Positions 26,401 through 33,650 of a stretch of 35,827 nt of DNA are shown here, piece after piece (position 1 is the stretch's first letter; every line of letters begins with the position of its first letter). Source of the DNA: Flammeovirgaceae bacterium (GTDB taxonomy: Bacteria > Bacteroidota > Bacteroidia > Cytophagales > Flammeovirgaceae); assembly GCA_019634305.1 (NCBI GenBank), contig JAHQVQ010000252.1, positions 1 through 35,827 of the forward strand. The letters run 5' to 3'. The notes below the pieces were generated by a model. That model did no database searches and was not told the DNA's origin. It worked only from the letters and a program-made list of their open reading frames with translations. The position numbers and the translations under genes are program-made.

Positions 26401-26548
26401 TTTTATCTTCTTCAGATAATTCAGGTGGGGGAGAAGTAGTCTCTTGTTGTTTGGAACCACAAGAGCTCAAGCCAATAAGTTTAACTAATAAAAAAGAGAG
26501 TATTATTGTGGAATTAAGATTAATAATAATCTTTTTCTTCATTTTCAT
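23453..26548 (-). CDS. Large lipoprotein with sorbosone-dehydrogenase-like propeller, HEAT repeats and haem c domain
   Basis: A 1031-residue exported protein. The signal peptide ends in a lipobox (LIGLSSC, Cys about residue 30). Residues about 50-430 look like the PVC-type 'membrane-bound dehydrogenase' propeller (MLVNPTNMDIDSKGRIWVCE, LEDTDGDGVADSRKVF, LQHDHGVHSFIFGPDGKLYF, SDVCVAPDGSLFVADWYDPG). Residues about 450-880 are helical repeats of HEAT type. A cytochrome c domain follows, with haem site CAACH near 900-905 and an axial methionine probably in the following region. Such proteins are taken to oxidise sugars and pass electrons to respiration, but the substrate is not known. It is the upstream gene of the pair with the TIM-barrel protein. 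Confidence 0.87.
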   Translation of the reverse strand: MKMKKKIIINLNSTIILSFLLVKLIGLSSCGSKQQETTSPPPELSEEDKRKVENALVGLDIYDGLEATVFATEPMLVNPTNMDIDSKGRIWVCEAYNYRYDLNPTNSTRETGDRILILEDTDGDGVADSRKVFYEGKDIDAALGIAVFGNKVIVSSSPNIWVFTDENGDDKPDKKELLFTGIGGLQHDHGVHSFIFGPDGKLYFNFGNAGEQVLDKDGKPVVDKAGNVVNHQGKPYRQGMIFRCSTDGSEFEVLAHNFRNNYEVAVDAFGTLWQSDNDDDGNKGVRINYVMEYGNYGYHDEMTGAGWRATRTGMHEEIPKKHWHLNDPGVVPNLLQTGAGSPTGIVVYEGKLLPKVFWDQMIHSDAGPNVVRSYPVQKDGAGYKAEIINILTGTRDAWFRPSDVCVAPDGSLFVADWYDPGVGGHQMGDQEQGRIYRIAPKDHSYQVPQLDLTSTEGAIAAMKSPNMATRYLGWNKLNDMGTDAEETLKAEFSSENPRHKARALWLLANIDGKTKEYVDLAINDENEDIRLTGLRIAKQLEMPELVNYMEQLSTDNSPQIRREVAIATRFLGSPKAAEIWAEVAAQYPTGDRWYLEALGIGSDLRPDEFFAAYSKKVDGNLKSPESQDIVWRTRAKASIPLLAEFISNPAIDAEGMKRYFRAFDFHSDPLKDKVLITLIEKDHHEKEQVIQIALNHISPEAIKASPGTKQLLLSSLESVKGTNQYIEWVKRFDIQGQDEELKRLMLGGTNSEVGIKATQLLREKNGAKYFEELLSSKDKILVSQILTTMKHLGDMDSWNLVKSIAFNEEEDLALRKKAMQTLGTGWSQESRVLDMLVENEIPEELKTTAVTVLMSAIKGSIREEASKFMVMPEGSDKLPPLKDLVASVGNVENGKANFDKFCAACHQVNGKGIDFGPKLSEIGSKLSKDGIYAAIIYPNEGISFGYEGFVIETKDASKSVGYIASKTEDEIGLKQMGGMLKTIKISEVVSIEEFENSLMTSGLHLSMSKDELVDLVEYLSSLKKVEGLASN

Positions 26549-26647
26549 TTTAGATAGTTTTTAGTAATGGGTAGTTTTATAAGTCTTTAAAAATACACAT
26601 TTTATAAAAGTATTAATTATAATTATCCATTTTTTAAAACTGCCAAT

Positions 26648-27655
26648 ATGCGATTTCATCGGCTATATTTCATTATTCATTTTGTATTTTATTTTCTCCC
26701 GGATTTTAGCCATGGACAATCCCTCCAAAAATATGAATTCATAACCTATAAAATGGGAACATCCTTTAGGTTAGTGTTTTATGCTAAGGATAGTTTGAAA
26801 GCCAATTTGGTGGCAGAAAAGGCTTTTTTAAGAATTAATGATCTTAATGAAAAGCTAAGTGATTATAATAATGAAAGTGAGCTAAACAAACTTAGTAGAA
26901 CTTCAGGATCGAATGTCTTTGTACCAGTAAGTGATGACCTTTGGAAGGTGATTTCAATTTCTTTAGAAGCATCCAAAAAAAGTGATGGTGCTTTTGATAT
27001 TACAGCAGGGACTTATGTTAAATTATGGAGAAGGGCAAAAAGGAAAAACCAACTTCCTGTTCAAGAAGAACTTGATAACGCTAAAGAATCAGTGGGGTAT
27101 AAAAAAATTCTTTTAGATGAGCAAACCCAATCTGTAAAGCTTACTGCACCAAACATGAAATTAGACTTAGGAGGAATTGCCAAAGGCTACACCCTTGATG
27201 AAATCCTGAAAATATTGCAAAGTGAAGGTGTGAAATCGGCATTAATAGATGGAGGAGGAGATATTTTACTAGGAGATTCTCCTCCGGATTCAGAAGGGTG
27301 GAAGGTAAGTATTGCAAAAGATAGCTCTTCAATCTTGAACAAAACATTGGTTTTATCGAATATTTCCATAGCTTCGTCTGGAGATTTGTATAACTTCATC
27401 GAAATTAATGATGTAAGGTATTCTCATATCGTTAATCCTAAAACGGGCTTAGGGCTTACCAACCAAATTACCTCTACTATCATTGCTAAAGATGGCATTA
27501 CAGCCGATTATCTAGCTTCTACTTTATGTGTAATGGGAATTAAAGAAGGCTTAAAACTGGCGAAAAGACAAAAAATACCAGCGATAATCCAAGAAAAACG
27601 GGGTAATAATACAATAACTTGTCAATCCAGACAGTTAAAATCAATAATTAACTAA
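26648..27655 (+). CDS. apbE: FAD:protein FMN transferase (ApbE family)
   Basis: A 335-residue exported enzyme that attaches FMN from FAD to threonine or serine of target flavoproteins in the periplasm. The signal peptide covers about residues 1-24. Family signatures are present: TAGTYVKLWRRAK (near 118-130), LDLGGIAKGYTLDEIL (near 174-189), ALIDGGGDILLGD (near 198-210) and RYSHIVNPKTG (near 256-266). The usual clients (Nqr or Rnf subunits) are not in the window. It is divergent from the haem lipoprotein gene, with 99 bases between the start codons. Confidence 0.92.
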   Translation: MRFHRLYFIIHFVFYFLPDFSHGQSLQKYEFITYKMGTSFRLVFYAKDSLKANLVAEKAFLRINDLNEKLSDYNNESELNKLSRTSGSNVFVPVSDDLWKVISISLEASKKSDGAFDITAGTYVKLWRRAKRKNQLPVQEELDNAKESVGYKKILLDEQTQSVKLTAPNMKLDLGGIAKGYTLDEILKILQSEGVKSALIDGGGDILLGDSPPDSEGWKVSIAKDSSSILNKTLVLSNISIASSGDLYNFIEINDVRYSHIVNPKTGLGLTNQITSTIIAKDGITADYLASTLCVMGIKEGLKLAKRQKIPAIIQEKRGNNTITCQSRQLKSIIN

Positions 27656-27752
27656 CTATATATCACATAAGAACTATTTTTCACCTTTTTAAGAACTATT
27701 TTTTATCTTTTGGGTATGGTTTTTATAGAGATATGAAATATATTGCAAATAT

Positions 27753-28598
27753 ATGTTAACATTTAGAACTATTGTGGGAGTATTTACGCCAATAAAGCCG
27801 ACATCTATTACAAGAATTTTTTCAACTTATTTTATCATCCTATTTTTTTCCACTTCTTCGTTAATTGCCTCAACACCCAATGAAGGAGAACCTGACAATA
27901 TACTTGAAAGTTATATTCATAAAGTATATGAATCCATCAATTTCAGAGGGAATAAGGTTAAGTATGATATTTTTGCTAAAGGATTAAAAGGTTTTTTACT
28001 TTTAAAATCAAAAGGACAGTTATCTGCTGAAAGGGATATTATTACTATCATAGATTTTTCGCAAACTTCTAAAAATAACAGGCTTTGGGTAATTGATCTA
28101 CAAGACAGAAGATTATTATATAATTCGTTGGTGGCACATGGTAGAAATACCGGAAATGAATTTGCGAATAACTTTTCAAATATCCCTCAATCTTTCCAAA
28201 GCAGTCTAGGTTTTTATGTTACGGGAAGTACTTATCATGGGAAACATGGTCTTTCGCTATATCTAAATGGAAAGGAAAAAGGGATAAATGATAATGCAAA
28301 AAACAGGGCTATCGTAATGCATGGAGCTAACTATGTAAGTAGAGATTTTATCTCTAAATATGGAAGATTAGGGAGAAGTCTTGGTTGTCCTGCAGTACCT
28401 ATGACAAATTATAAACAAATTATAGGTTCTATTTCCAACAAAACGTGTCTTTTTATATATCACCCTACCAATACTTATCAGCGTACTTCAAGTATTTTAA
28501 AAGAAAATTTCCCAATATCATCTTCTCTAATAAAAAATGTTTTTGGAAATTTATATAGTAGTGTGAATGTGGTGGAAAATGCAGAGGTAACAGAATAA
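27753..28598 (+). CDS. L,D-transpeptidase catalytic domain protein (YkuD_2 type)
   Basis: A 281-residue protein with an N-terminal hydrophobic segment (about residues 20-40) acting as signal or anchor. The catalytic part (about 95-240) has RLWVIDLQDRRLLYNSLVAH, then GRNTGNEFANNFSN, the conserved His190 (IVMHGANYVS) and nucleophile Cys212 (GRSLGCPAVP). This matches the Bacteroidota 'murein L,D-transpeptidase catalytic domain' family, which cross-links or modifies peptidoglycan. The function of this subfamily is inferred from the fold. It is convergent with the radical SAM gene, with an 11-base gap between the stop codons. Confidence 0.88.
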   Translation: MLTFRTIVGVFTPIKPTSITRIFSTYFIILFFSTSSLIASTPNEGEPDNILESYIHKVYESINFRGNKVKYDIFAKGLKGFLLLKSKGQLSAERDIITIIDFSQTSKNNRLWVIDLQDRRLLYNSLVAHGRNTGNEFANNFSNIPQSFQSSLGFYVTGSTYHGKHGLSLYLNGKEKGINDNAKNRAIVMHGANYVSRDFISKYGRLGRSLGCPAVPMTNYKQIIGSISNKTCLFIYHPTNTYQRTSSILKENFPISSSLIKNVFGNLYSSVNVVENAEVTE

Positions 28599-28609
28599 CT
28601 CCCCTTGTT

Positions 28610-29590
28610 TCATTTAAATAGTTGTTTCCAGGTGCCTTTCATATAATTGTACTTCAAAGTACTTGGTAGTGCCATAAACCAATATTTATTGATAGCAACT
28701 GAAAAAGACGGCTGCATATAACAATTGATTACACATCCCTCACATTTTGGATGAGTACCTTCCTGTTTTATTAATTCCTGAGCATTTTTAGAATAATACA
28801 ATTTATACAAGTCTCCATTAATAGGCAATTCCTTCAAGCCTAAATGATAACAGGGAAGTACTAAATTATTCTCTGGGGAAATAACAATTGTGCTACTCCC
28901 TGCTTTGCAAATGGGATTTTCAATATGATTTCCTCCATCTTTTCTAAGTTCGATAAAGGCTTTATTAAGATAAATATTTTTTCGTCCATGCCATTGTTCC
29001 AGCTTTTTGAGATTGTCAGGAGAAATTCCTCCTAAAGTATCTACATTATTATAGTCGAATGCCGGATTAATGATGAGCACTAAATTATTTGGAATAATAA
29101 TTTTCTTATAAATTTCTCCAATCTGGTGGATGTTGGAATCGAAAACGGTAAAAATTATATCTGGCCTTTCCCCTAACTTCTTAGCTATTTTTATAGATTC
29201 CATTACAAAATCAAAACATTTGACTCCGCGCATGGTATCATGTTCCTCCTTATCTGGAGAGTCCAAAGAAAAATGAAGCATGTCAATAAGCCCTTTAAAG
29301 CTTTCAGCATATTTAGGATAAAGCATGCAGTTTGTAGTAACTGTAGTAATAAACCCATATGATTTTGCCAATTGCAATAATTTGCCTAAATCTCTATGTA
29401 GTAATGGCTCTCCACCAGTAAAATCAATCACTTTTACCCCAAGTTTTTTCAGATCCTTAAAGTTTTCTTCCGCATTTTCTAATGTGATATAAGGAGAGGG
29501 TCTTTCCCAAATATCACAGAACCCACATTTTGCATTGCACCTGTAGGTTACATAATAATTGCATAAAACTGGATGGGAAATCAATTGCAT
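28610..29590 (-). CDS. Radical SAM protein with SPASM-like C-terminal cysteines
   Basis: A 326-residue cytoplasmic Fe-S enzyme. Cys18, Cys22 and Cys25 (YRCNAKCGFCDIW) form the radical SAM cluster motif, followed by FTGGEPLLHRDL. Cysteines in the C-terminal part (PICKAGSSTIVI, VLPCYHLG, KCEGCVINC) resemble an auxiliary SPASM/twitch cluster site, as in peptide-modifying or sugar-modifying radical enzymes. No precursor peptide gene is seen within 1 kb. It ends in TGA, giving a normal length, which is further evidence that TGA is a stop here. It is divergent from bshA, with a 215-base gap. Confidence 0.88.
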   Translation of the reverse strand: MQLISHPVLCNYYVTYRCNAKCGFCDIWERPSPYITLENAEENFKDLKKLGVKVIDFTGGEPLLHRDLGKLLQLAKSYGFITTVTTNCMLYPKYAESFKGLIDMLHFSLDSPDKEEHDTMRGVKCFDFVMESIKIAKKLGERPDIIFTVFDSNIHQIGEIYKKIIIPNNLVLIINPAFDYNNVDTLGGISPDNLKKLEQWHGRKNIYLNKAFIELRKDGGNHIENPICKAGSSTIVISPENNLVLPCYHLGLKELPINGDLYKLYYSKNAQELIKQEGTHPKCEGCVINCYMQPSFSVAINKYWFMALPSTLKYNYMKGTWKQLFK

Positions 29591-29771
29591 AGATGAAACT
29601 TCAGAACTAATTCAAAAAGTAATGATACCTTAGTCAAAAAAATGGTATGGATCAAAAATAAGTCTTTTTTATTTATACTAGACAGGATTTTTGAACAAGC
29701 ATATGATAGTTGTTGTTTATTCTGATAAAGTAGAATTTTGACTTAGGAAAAAGATTGAACTTTAAAAAGGC

Positions 29772-29779
29772 TACATTTG
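29772..29779 (+). promoter_or_regulatory. -7 box of the bshA promoter
   Basis: TACATTTG matches the TAnnTTTG box and lies 26 bases before the bshA ATG. No good TTTG box is found 17-23 bases upstream, so only half the consensus is supported. Confidence 0.45.
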
Positions 29780-29805
29780 TATTATTGGTTGAAAAATAAA
29801 TTAGC

Positions 29806-30948
29806 ATGAAAATAGGAATTGTGTGCTATCCCACCTACGGAGGGAGTGGGGTAGTGGCAACTGAATTAGGTAAGGCATTAGCAGATGAAAGACACCACAT
29901 TCACTTCATCACCTATTCCCAACCCACCAGATTGGATTATATCACCGAAAATTTATATTATCATAAAGTTGATATTCGAACATATCCATTGTTTGAGTTT
30001 CCTCCTTATGAACTTGCATTGGCCAGTAAAATGGTAAATGTGGTGAAAACGGAAAAACTGGATTTACTTCATGTACATTATGCCATTCCCCATGCATCAG
30101 CTGCTTATATGGCAAAGCAAATTCTAAAAACTAAAGGCATTAATATTCCTTTTGTGACTACATTGCATGGAACAGATATCACATTGGTAGGAAAAGATGA
30201 AAGTTATGAACCAGTGGTGTCATTTAGCATAAATCAATCCGATGGAGTTACTGCAGTATCGGAGGATTTAAAAAAAGAAACGCTTTCCCATTTCGATATT
30301 CATACGGATATAAAAGTAATCCCAAACTTTATAGACCTGGATAGGTTTAAAAAGCAGAAAAAAGAGCATTTTAAAAAGGCCATATGTCCGAATAATGAAA
30401 AGCTTCTGATTCATACTTCAAACTTTAGAAAGGTGAAAAGAGTAGCAGATGTGGTGAAAATATTTTGCCATATTAAGAAGAAAATTCCTGCAAAATTAAT
30501 ATTAATTGGAGATGGACCAGAAAGAAGAAGAATTGAGGATGAATGTCAGGAAATGGGCATTTTTGAAGATGTTCGCTTTTTGGGGAAATTAGAGGCTGTA
30601 GAAGAATTACTTTCTGTAGGAGATTTGTTTATCATGCCTTCAGAAAAAGAAAGTTTTGGGCTTGCTGCTTTGGAAGCTATGGCTTGTGAGGTGCCGGTTA
30701 TCTCTACCAATGCGGGCGGAATTCCGGAATTAAATCTTCATGGAGTTTCAGGAATGCTTAGCGATGTTGGGGATATAGATGATATGGTAAATAATGCTTT
30801 ATTTATTCTTGATGATAATAATTTGCCAACCTTCAAGGAAAATGCTTTGAAAAGAGCTAAGGATTTTGAACTTTCTAAAATACTACCAATGTATGAGGAA
30901 GTTTATGAAAATGTATTGCGTAGGCAAAAGAACCAGGTGATGATCTAA
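29806..30948 (+). CDS. bshA: N-acetyl-alpha-D-glucosaminyl L-malate synthase BshA
   Basis: A 380-residue GT4-family glycosyltransferase that joins UDP-GlcNAc and L-malate, the first step of bacillithiol synthesis. The start MKIGIVCYPTYGGSGVVATE, then LLHVHYAIPHASAAYMAKQI, TTLHGTDITLVGKD and IPNFIDLDRF match the BshA family closely. The C-terminal nucleotide-binding motif is EKESFGLAALEAMACEVPVI. bshB and bshC are not in the window, as is usual when the pathway is scattered. It is transcribed alone and ends at a clear terminator. Confidence 0.95.
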   Translation: MKIGIVCYPTYGGSGVVATELGKALADERHHIHFITYSQPTRLDYITENLYYHKVDIRTYPLFEFPPYELALASKMVNVVKTEKLDLLHVHYAIPHASAAYMAKQILKTKGINIPFVTTLHGTDITLVGKDESYEPVVSFSINQSDGVTAVSEDLKKETLSHFDIHTDIKVIPNFIDLDRFKKQKKEHFKKAICPNNEKLLIHTSNFRKVKRVADVVKIFCHIKKKIPAKLILIGDGPERRRIEDECQEMGIFEDVRFLGKLEAVEELLSVGDLFIMPSEKESFGLAALEAMACEVPVISTNAGGIPELNLHGVSGMLSDVGDIDDMVNNALFILDDNNLPTFKENALKRAKDFELSKILPMYEEVYENVLRRQKNQVMI

Positions 30949-30960
30949 AAAATCGAAAAC

Positions 30961-30987
30961 AAAAAACCGGCCTAAGCCGGTTTTTTT
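30961..30987. terminator. Bidirectional terminator between bshA and metK
   Basis: AAAAAACCGGC (30961-30971) and GCCGGTTTTTTT (30976-30987) form a GC-cored stem with a CTAA loop. Its A- and T-runs suit both convergent genes. Confidence 0.9.
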
Positions 30988-31011
30988 ATTTTATGAGAAT
31001 TGGAAGTTTTA

Positions 31012-32289
31012 TTATATTCCAAAAGCATCTTTTACTTTCTCAACATAATCAAGTTTTTCCCATGTAAAGAATTCCAATGATTTTTTCTCTTTCTTTCTTA
31101 CTTCTTTTCTTACTAAATCAGTTTCTTCAACTTCAACAATTAGAGTTTCTACTTCTTTCGAATAAGAATTTCTTCCCATATGGCCATAAGCAGCTGAATC
31201 AGAGAAAATAGGATTTTTTAATCCAAACCTTTCTACAATTGCCTTTGGTCCCATATCAAATATCTTATTCACTTTTTCAGCAATCTGAATATCTGATAAA
31301 TCAACTTTAGCAGTACCATAAGTATTCACATTCAAAGAAACTGGCTTAGAAACGCCAATAGCATAAGCTACTTGAACCAAAATCTCATCAGCTACACCAG
31401 CGGCCACTAAGTTTTTAGCAACGTGTCTGGAAGCATAAGCAGCACTTCTGTCTACTTTTGAAGAATCTTTTCCAGAGAATGCTCCTCCACCGTGAGCTCC
31501 TTTTCCACCGTAAGTGTCCACAATAATTTTCCTTCCAGTCAATCCAGCATCACCATGAGGACCACCAATTACAAACTTACCAGTTGGGTTAATATGGTAA
31601 ATGGTATTTTCATCCAAGAATTCAGCAGGAATCACCCTTGGAATAAGAATTTCTTTGATATCTTTATCAATTTTTGCCAGCATTTCTGGCTCACTTGCAA
31701 AATCATCATGTTGAGTAGATAAAACTATTGTATGAACCCTTTGAGGCTTATTATCATCTCCATATTCAATAGTGACCTGAGCTTTACTGTCTGGTCTTAA
31801 ATAAGAAATAAGGTTTGATTCTTCCTTTCGGATTTTGGCCAATTCTTTTACTAACCGGTGAGAATAAGCCAATGCCATTGGCATATATTCGGGAGTTTCT
31901 TTTGAAGCATACCCAAACATCATTCCCTGGTCTCCTGCTCCCTGCTCCTTATCTGTTCCTTCTCCCTCATTCACACCTTGGGCGATATCCGGTGATTGAC
32001 TATGTAAGGTTACCATTACTCCACAAGACTCAGCATCAAACATATAACCATCGCTGTTATATCCTATTTTTTTGATAGTCTCTCTTACAACATCAGGGAT
32101 TTCAACATATGCTTTTGTAGTAATCTCTCCTGCTACAACTACCAAACCAGTAGTTACAAGTGTTTCACATGCCACTCTTGAGTTAGGATCCTGAGCCAAC
32201 ATTGCATCTAAGATTGCATCTGAAATCTGATCGGCCACTTTATCAGGATGGCCTTCCGATACTGATTCGGAAGTGAATAAATATGCCAT
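31012..32289 (-). CDS. metK: S-adenosylmethionine synthetase
   Basis: A 425-residue enzyme making S-adenosylmethionine from methionine and ATP. It has all three domains: the start [32 protein letters not shown] (the GAGDQG methionine-binding motif), [20 protein letters not shown], and [20 protein letters not shown]. The C-terminal [20 protein letters not shown] is the usual Bacteroidota ending. It starts 24 bases after the lipoprotein gene's stop on the same strand, so there is no room for a SAM riboswitch directly before it. Confidence 0.98.
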   Translation of the reverse strand: MAYLFTSESVSEGHPDKVADQISDAILDAMLAQDPNSRVACETLVTTGLVVVAGEITTKAYVEIPDVVRETIKKIGYNSDGYMFDAESCGVMVTLHSQSPDIAQGVNEGEGTDKEQGAGDQGMMFGYASKETPEYMPMALAYSHRLVKELAKIRKEESNLISYLRPDSKAQVTIEYGDDNKPQRVHTIVLSTQHDDFASEPEMLAKIDKDIKEILIPRVIPAEFLDENTIYHINPTGKFVIGGPHGDAGLTGRKIIVDTYGGKGAHGGGAFSGKDSSKVDRSAAYASRHVAKNLVAAGVADEILVQVAYAIGVSKPVSLNVNTYGTAKVDLSDIQIAEKVNKIFDMGPKAIVERFGLKNPIFSDSAAYGHMGRNSYSKEVETLIVEVEETDLVRKEVRKKEKKSLEFFTWEKLDYVEKVKDAFGI

Positions 32290-32313
32290 ATTATTCTTTT
32301 CTTTTGATTTAGG

Positions 32314-33024
32314 TTATTTAAACTTTATTGAATTACTTATATTAATATTTGAATTCTTTAATTCTTTTAATGACTTAGAATAAACCAGCACATTTTTATC
32401 ATCAGAAAGTACTGCTTCATCGTTTGATGATCGCCTAATCTTCCCATCTATTTCTATTTCCAGAGAATATTTTACTTCTTCAAACATGGTGATCAATTCC
32501 TGATTCATCTCTTCATTTTCACTTTCCTTCTCATCTGGGTAAATTTCCTTAATTAGGTTCGAAAGGTTAAAACTATTGCTTTTATCTAATTTTCCTTTAG
32601 AAAATGAATAAAAAGACTGAAAATACCCAATATCATTACCGGCATCCATTTTTGAAAGAGCTCTGTTTAATGATTCCACATTTGTATAATCTAGTTTTAT
32701 CCCGAAGATATAATTATTTTCATCTTTTATAGCTTCTACTTGTGAAATTCCTTTGATGGTGGATAATTCTGTGCTAAGCTCAGTAAAAGCGGTATCCAAT
32801 CCTCCAAGCGGATCTTCCATTACCACACCGCCAATAGCGCCATCTCCTTTGCTAGCCATTTCCATCATTACCTGAAATATTTTCTTGCTTTGGCTAAAAT
32901 CCATTAAAAGCTGGTAATTTCCTTCTCCTGATTTATTAATAGTCAGTTTTTCTTTAATCTCGAAGCAACTACTTAAAGTGATAGAAAGAAAAATAGATAT
33001 AATGAAAATATAAGGGATTTTCAT
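32314..33024 (-). CDS. Hypothetical lipoprotein upstream of metK
   Basis: A 236-residue protein with a lipoprotein signal (lipobox LSSC, Cys about residue 20) followed by FEIKEKLTINKSGEGNYQLL. The mature part alternates strands and amphipathic helices, and ends in a Ser/Asn-rich segment (LKNSNINISNSIKFK). I recognise no enzymatic motif. Similar lipoproteins with an 'EKLTINKDGSG' opening occur in Bacteroidota with unknown role. It probably shares a transcript with metK, since the spacing is 24 bases. Confidence 0.75.
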   Translation of the reverse strand: MKIPYIFIISIFLSITLSSCFEIKEKLTINKSGEGNYQLLMDFSQSKKIFQVMMEMASKGDGAIGGVVMEDPLGGLDTAFTELSTELSTIKGISQVEAIKDENNYIFGIKLDYTNVESLNRALSKMDAGNDIGYFQSFYSFSKGKLDKSNSFNLSNLIKEIYPDEKESENEEMNQELITMFEEVKYSLEIEIDGKIRRSSNDEAVLSDDKNVLVYSKSLKELKNSNINISNSIKFK

Positions 33025-33309
33025 AAGTGTTGGTTTTTTTTATTCCAATAACACATTTGTCAGCAAATTTCAGTATCCTGAAAGTTGAAATTTTCCATTC
33101 ATTTTGTGCGTTTTATTGGAAAAATCCAAGTATTAATTTTCAAAAAATCAGGACCTTAAATTAATCGCAAAGCTAAAGTAATAATTACAAAAATCTAATA
33201 GTTAATAAATTAAAAAGTATAACCTGTTAAATTGCTTGAGATGGATTTTTAAGGTATTTTTCGTAGAATGAATAACTGCAAATAAACCTATAAAGCTACT
33301 TTTGAATTT

Positions 33310-33576
33310 TTAGGTCAAAAGAGCAAAAACAATTACTCCCAGTAGGATAGCAATTAATGCTTGTATTATAAAAGATTTTTTACTTTCATTAGATTTGCGC
33401 TTAAATGAACCTGAAATTCGTTCTTTTATTTTTTCAGAACCGTCTTTCCCCTTTAAGGCACTTCTCATACTAGATTCTTTGGCTTCAATTTCCTCTTTAA
33501 TAGGATCATAGTAGCGAGGATCATAGTTGAATTTTTTGTGGTCGGGTAAACGGGTAAGACTAGGAATTTTTTTCAT
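33310..33576 (-). CDS. Small tail-anchored membrane protein
   Basis: An 88-residue protein. The N-terminal part is polar and basic, with LPDHKKFNYDPRYYDPIKEEI (residues about 10-30), then a charged helix, and a single hydrophobic helix at the C-terminus (about 68-87, FIIQALIAILLGVIVFALLT) followed by no tail. This small family is common in Bacteroidota and is often mislabelled as a riboflavin synthase subunit; nothing here supports that label. It is divergent from the GH3 fusion gene, with 74 bases between starts. Confidence 0.78.
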   Translation of the reverse strand: MKKIPSLTRLPDHKKFNYDPRYYDPIKEEIEAKESSMRSALKGKDGSEKIKERISGSFKRKSNESKKSFIIQALIAILLGVIVFALLT

Positions 33577-33601
33577 TACAAATCAACTATTTAAACTTTT
33601 G

Positions 33602-33609
33602 CAAAGATA
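33602..33609 (-). promoter_or_regulatory. -7 box upstream of the small tail-anchored protein gene
   Basis: On the minus strand this reads TATCTTTG, a match to TAnnTTTG, and lies 25 bases before the start codon. The upstream TTTG box is not evident at the expected spacing. Confidence 0.45.
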
Positions 33610-33650
33610 ACTAAAATTAGATTTAATCATTGCCTAAACAATCAGCACTA

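Noticed and set aside
32290-32313. SAM riboswitch before metK
   Set aside because: Only 24 bases separate metK from the upstream gene, and no conserved riboswitch core is visible there or in 33025-33309.
33025-33309. Hidden gene or RNA between the lipoprotein and the small membrane protein
   Set aside because: The 285 bases are AT-rich with frequent stops in all frames and no strong hairpin. A CAAAGCTA (minus-strand TAGCTTTG) near 33168 resembles a -7 box but lacks its partner.
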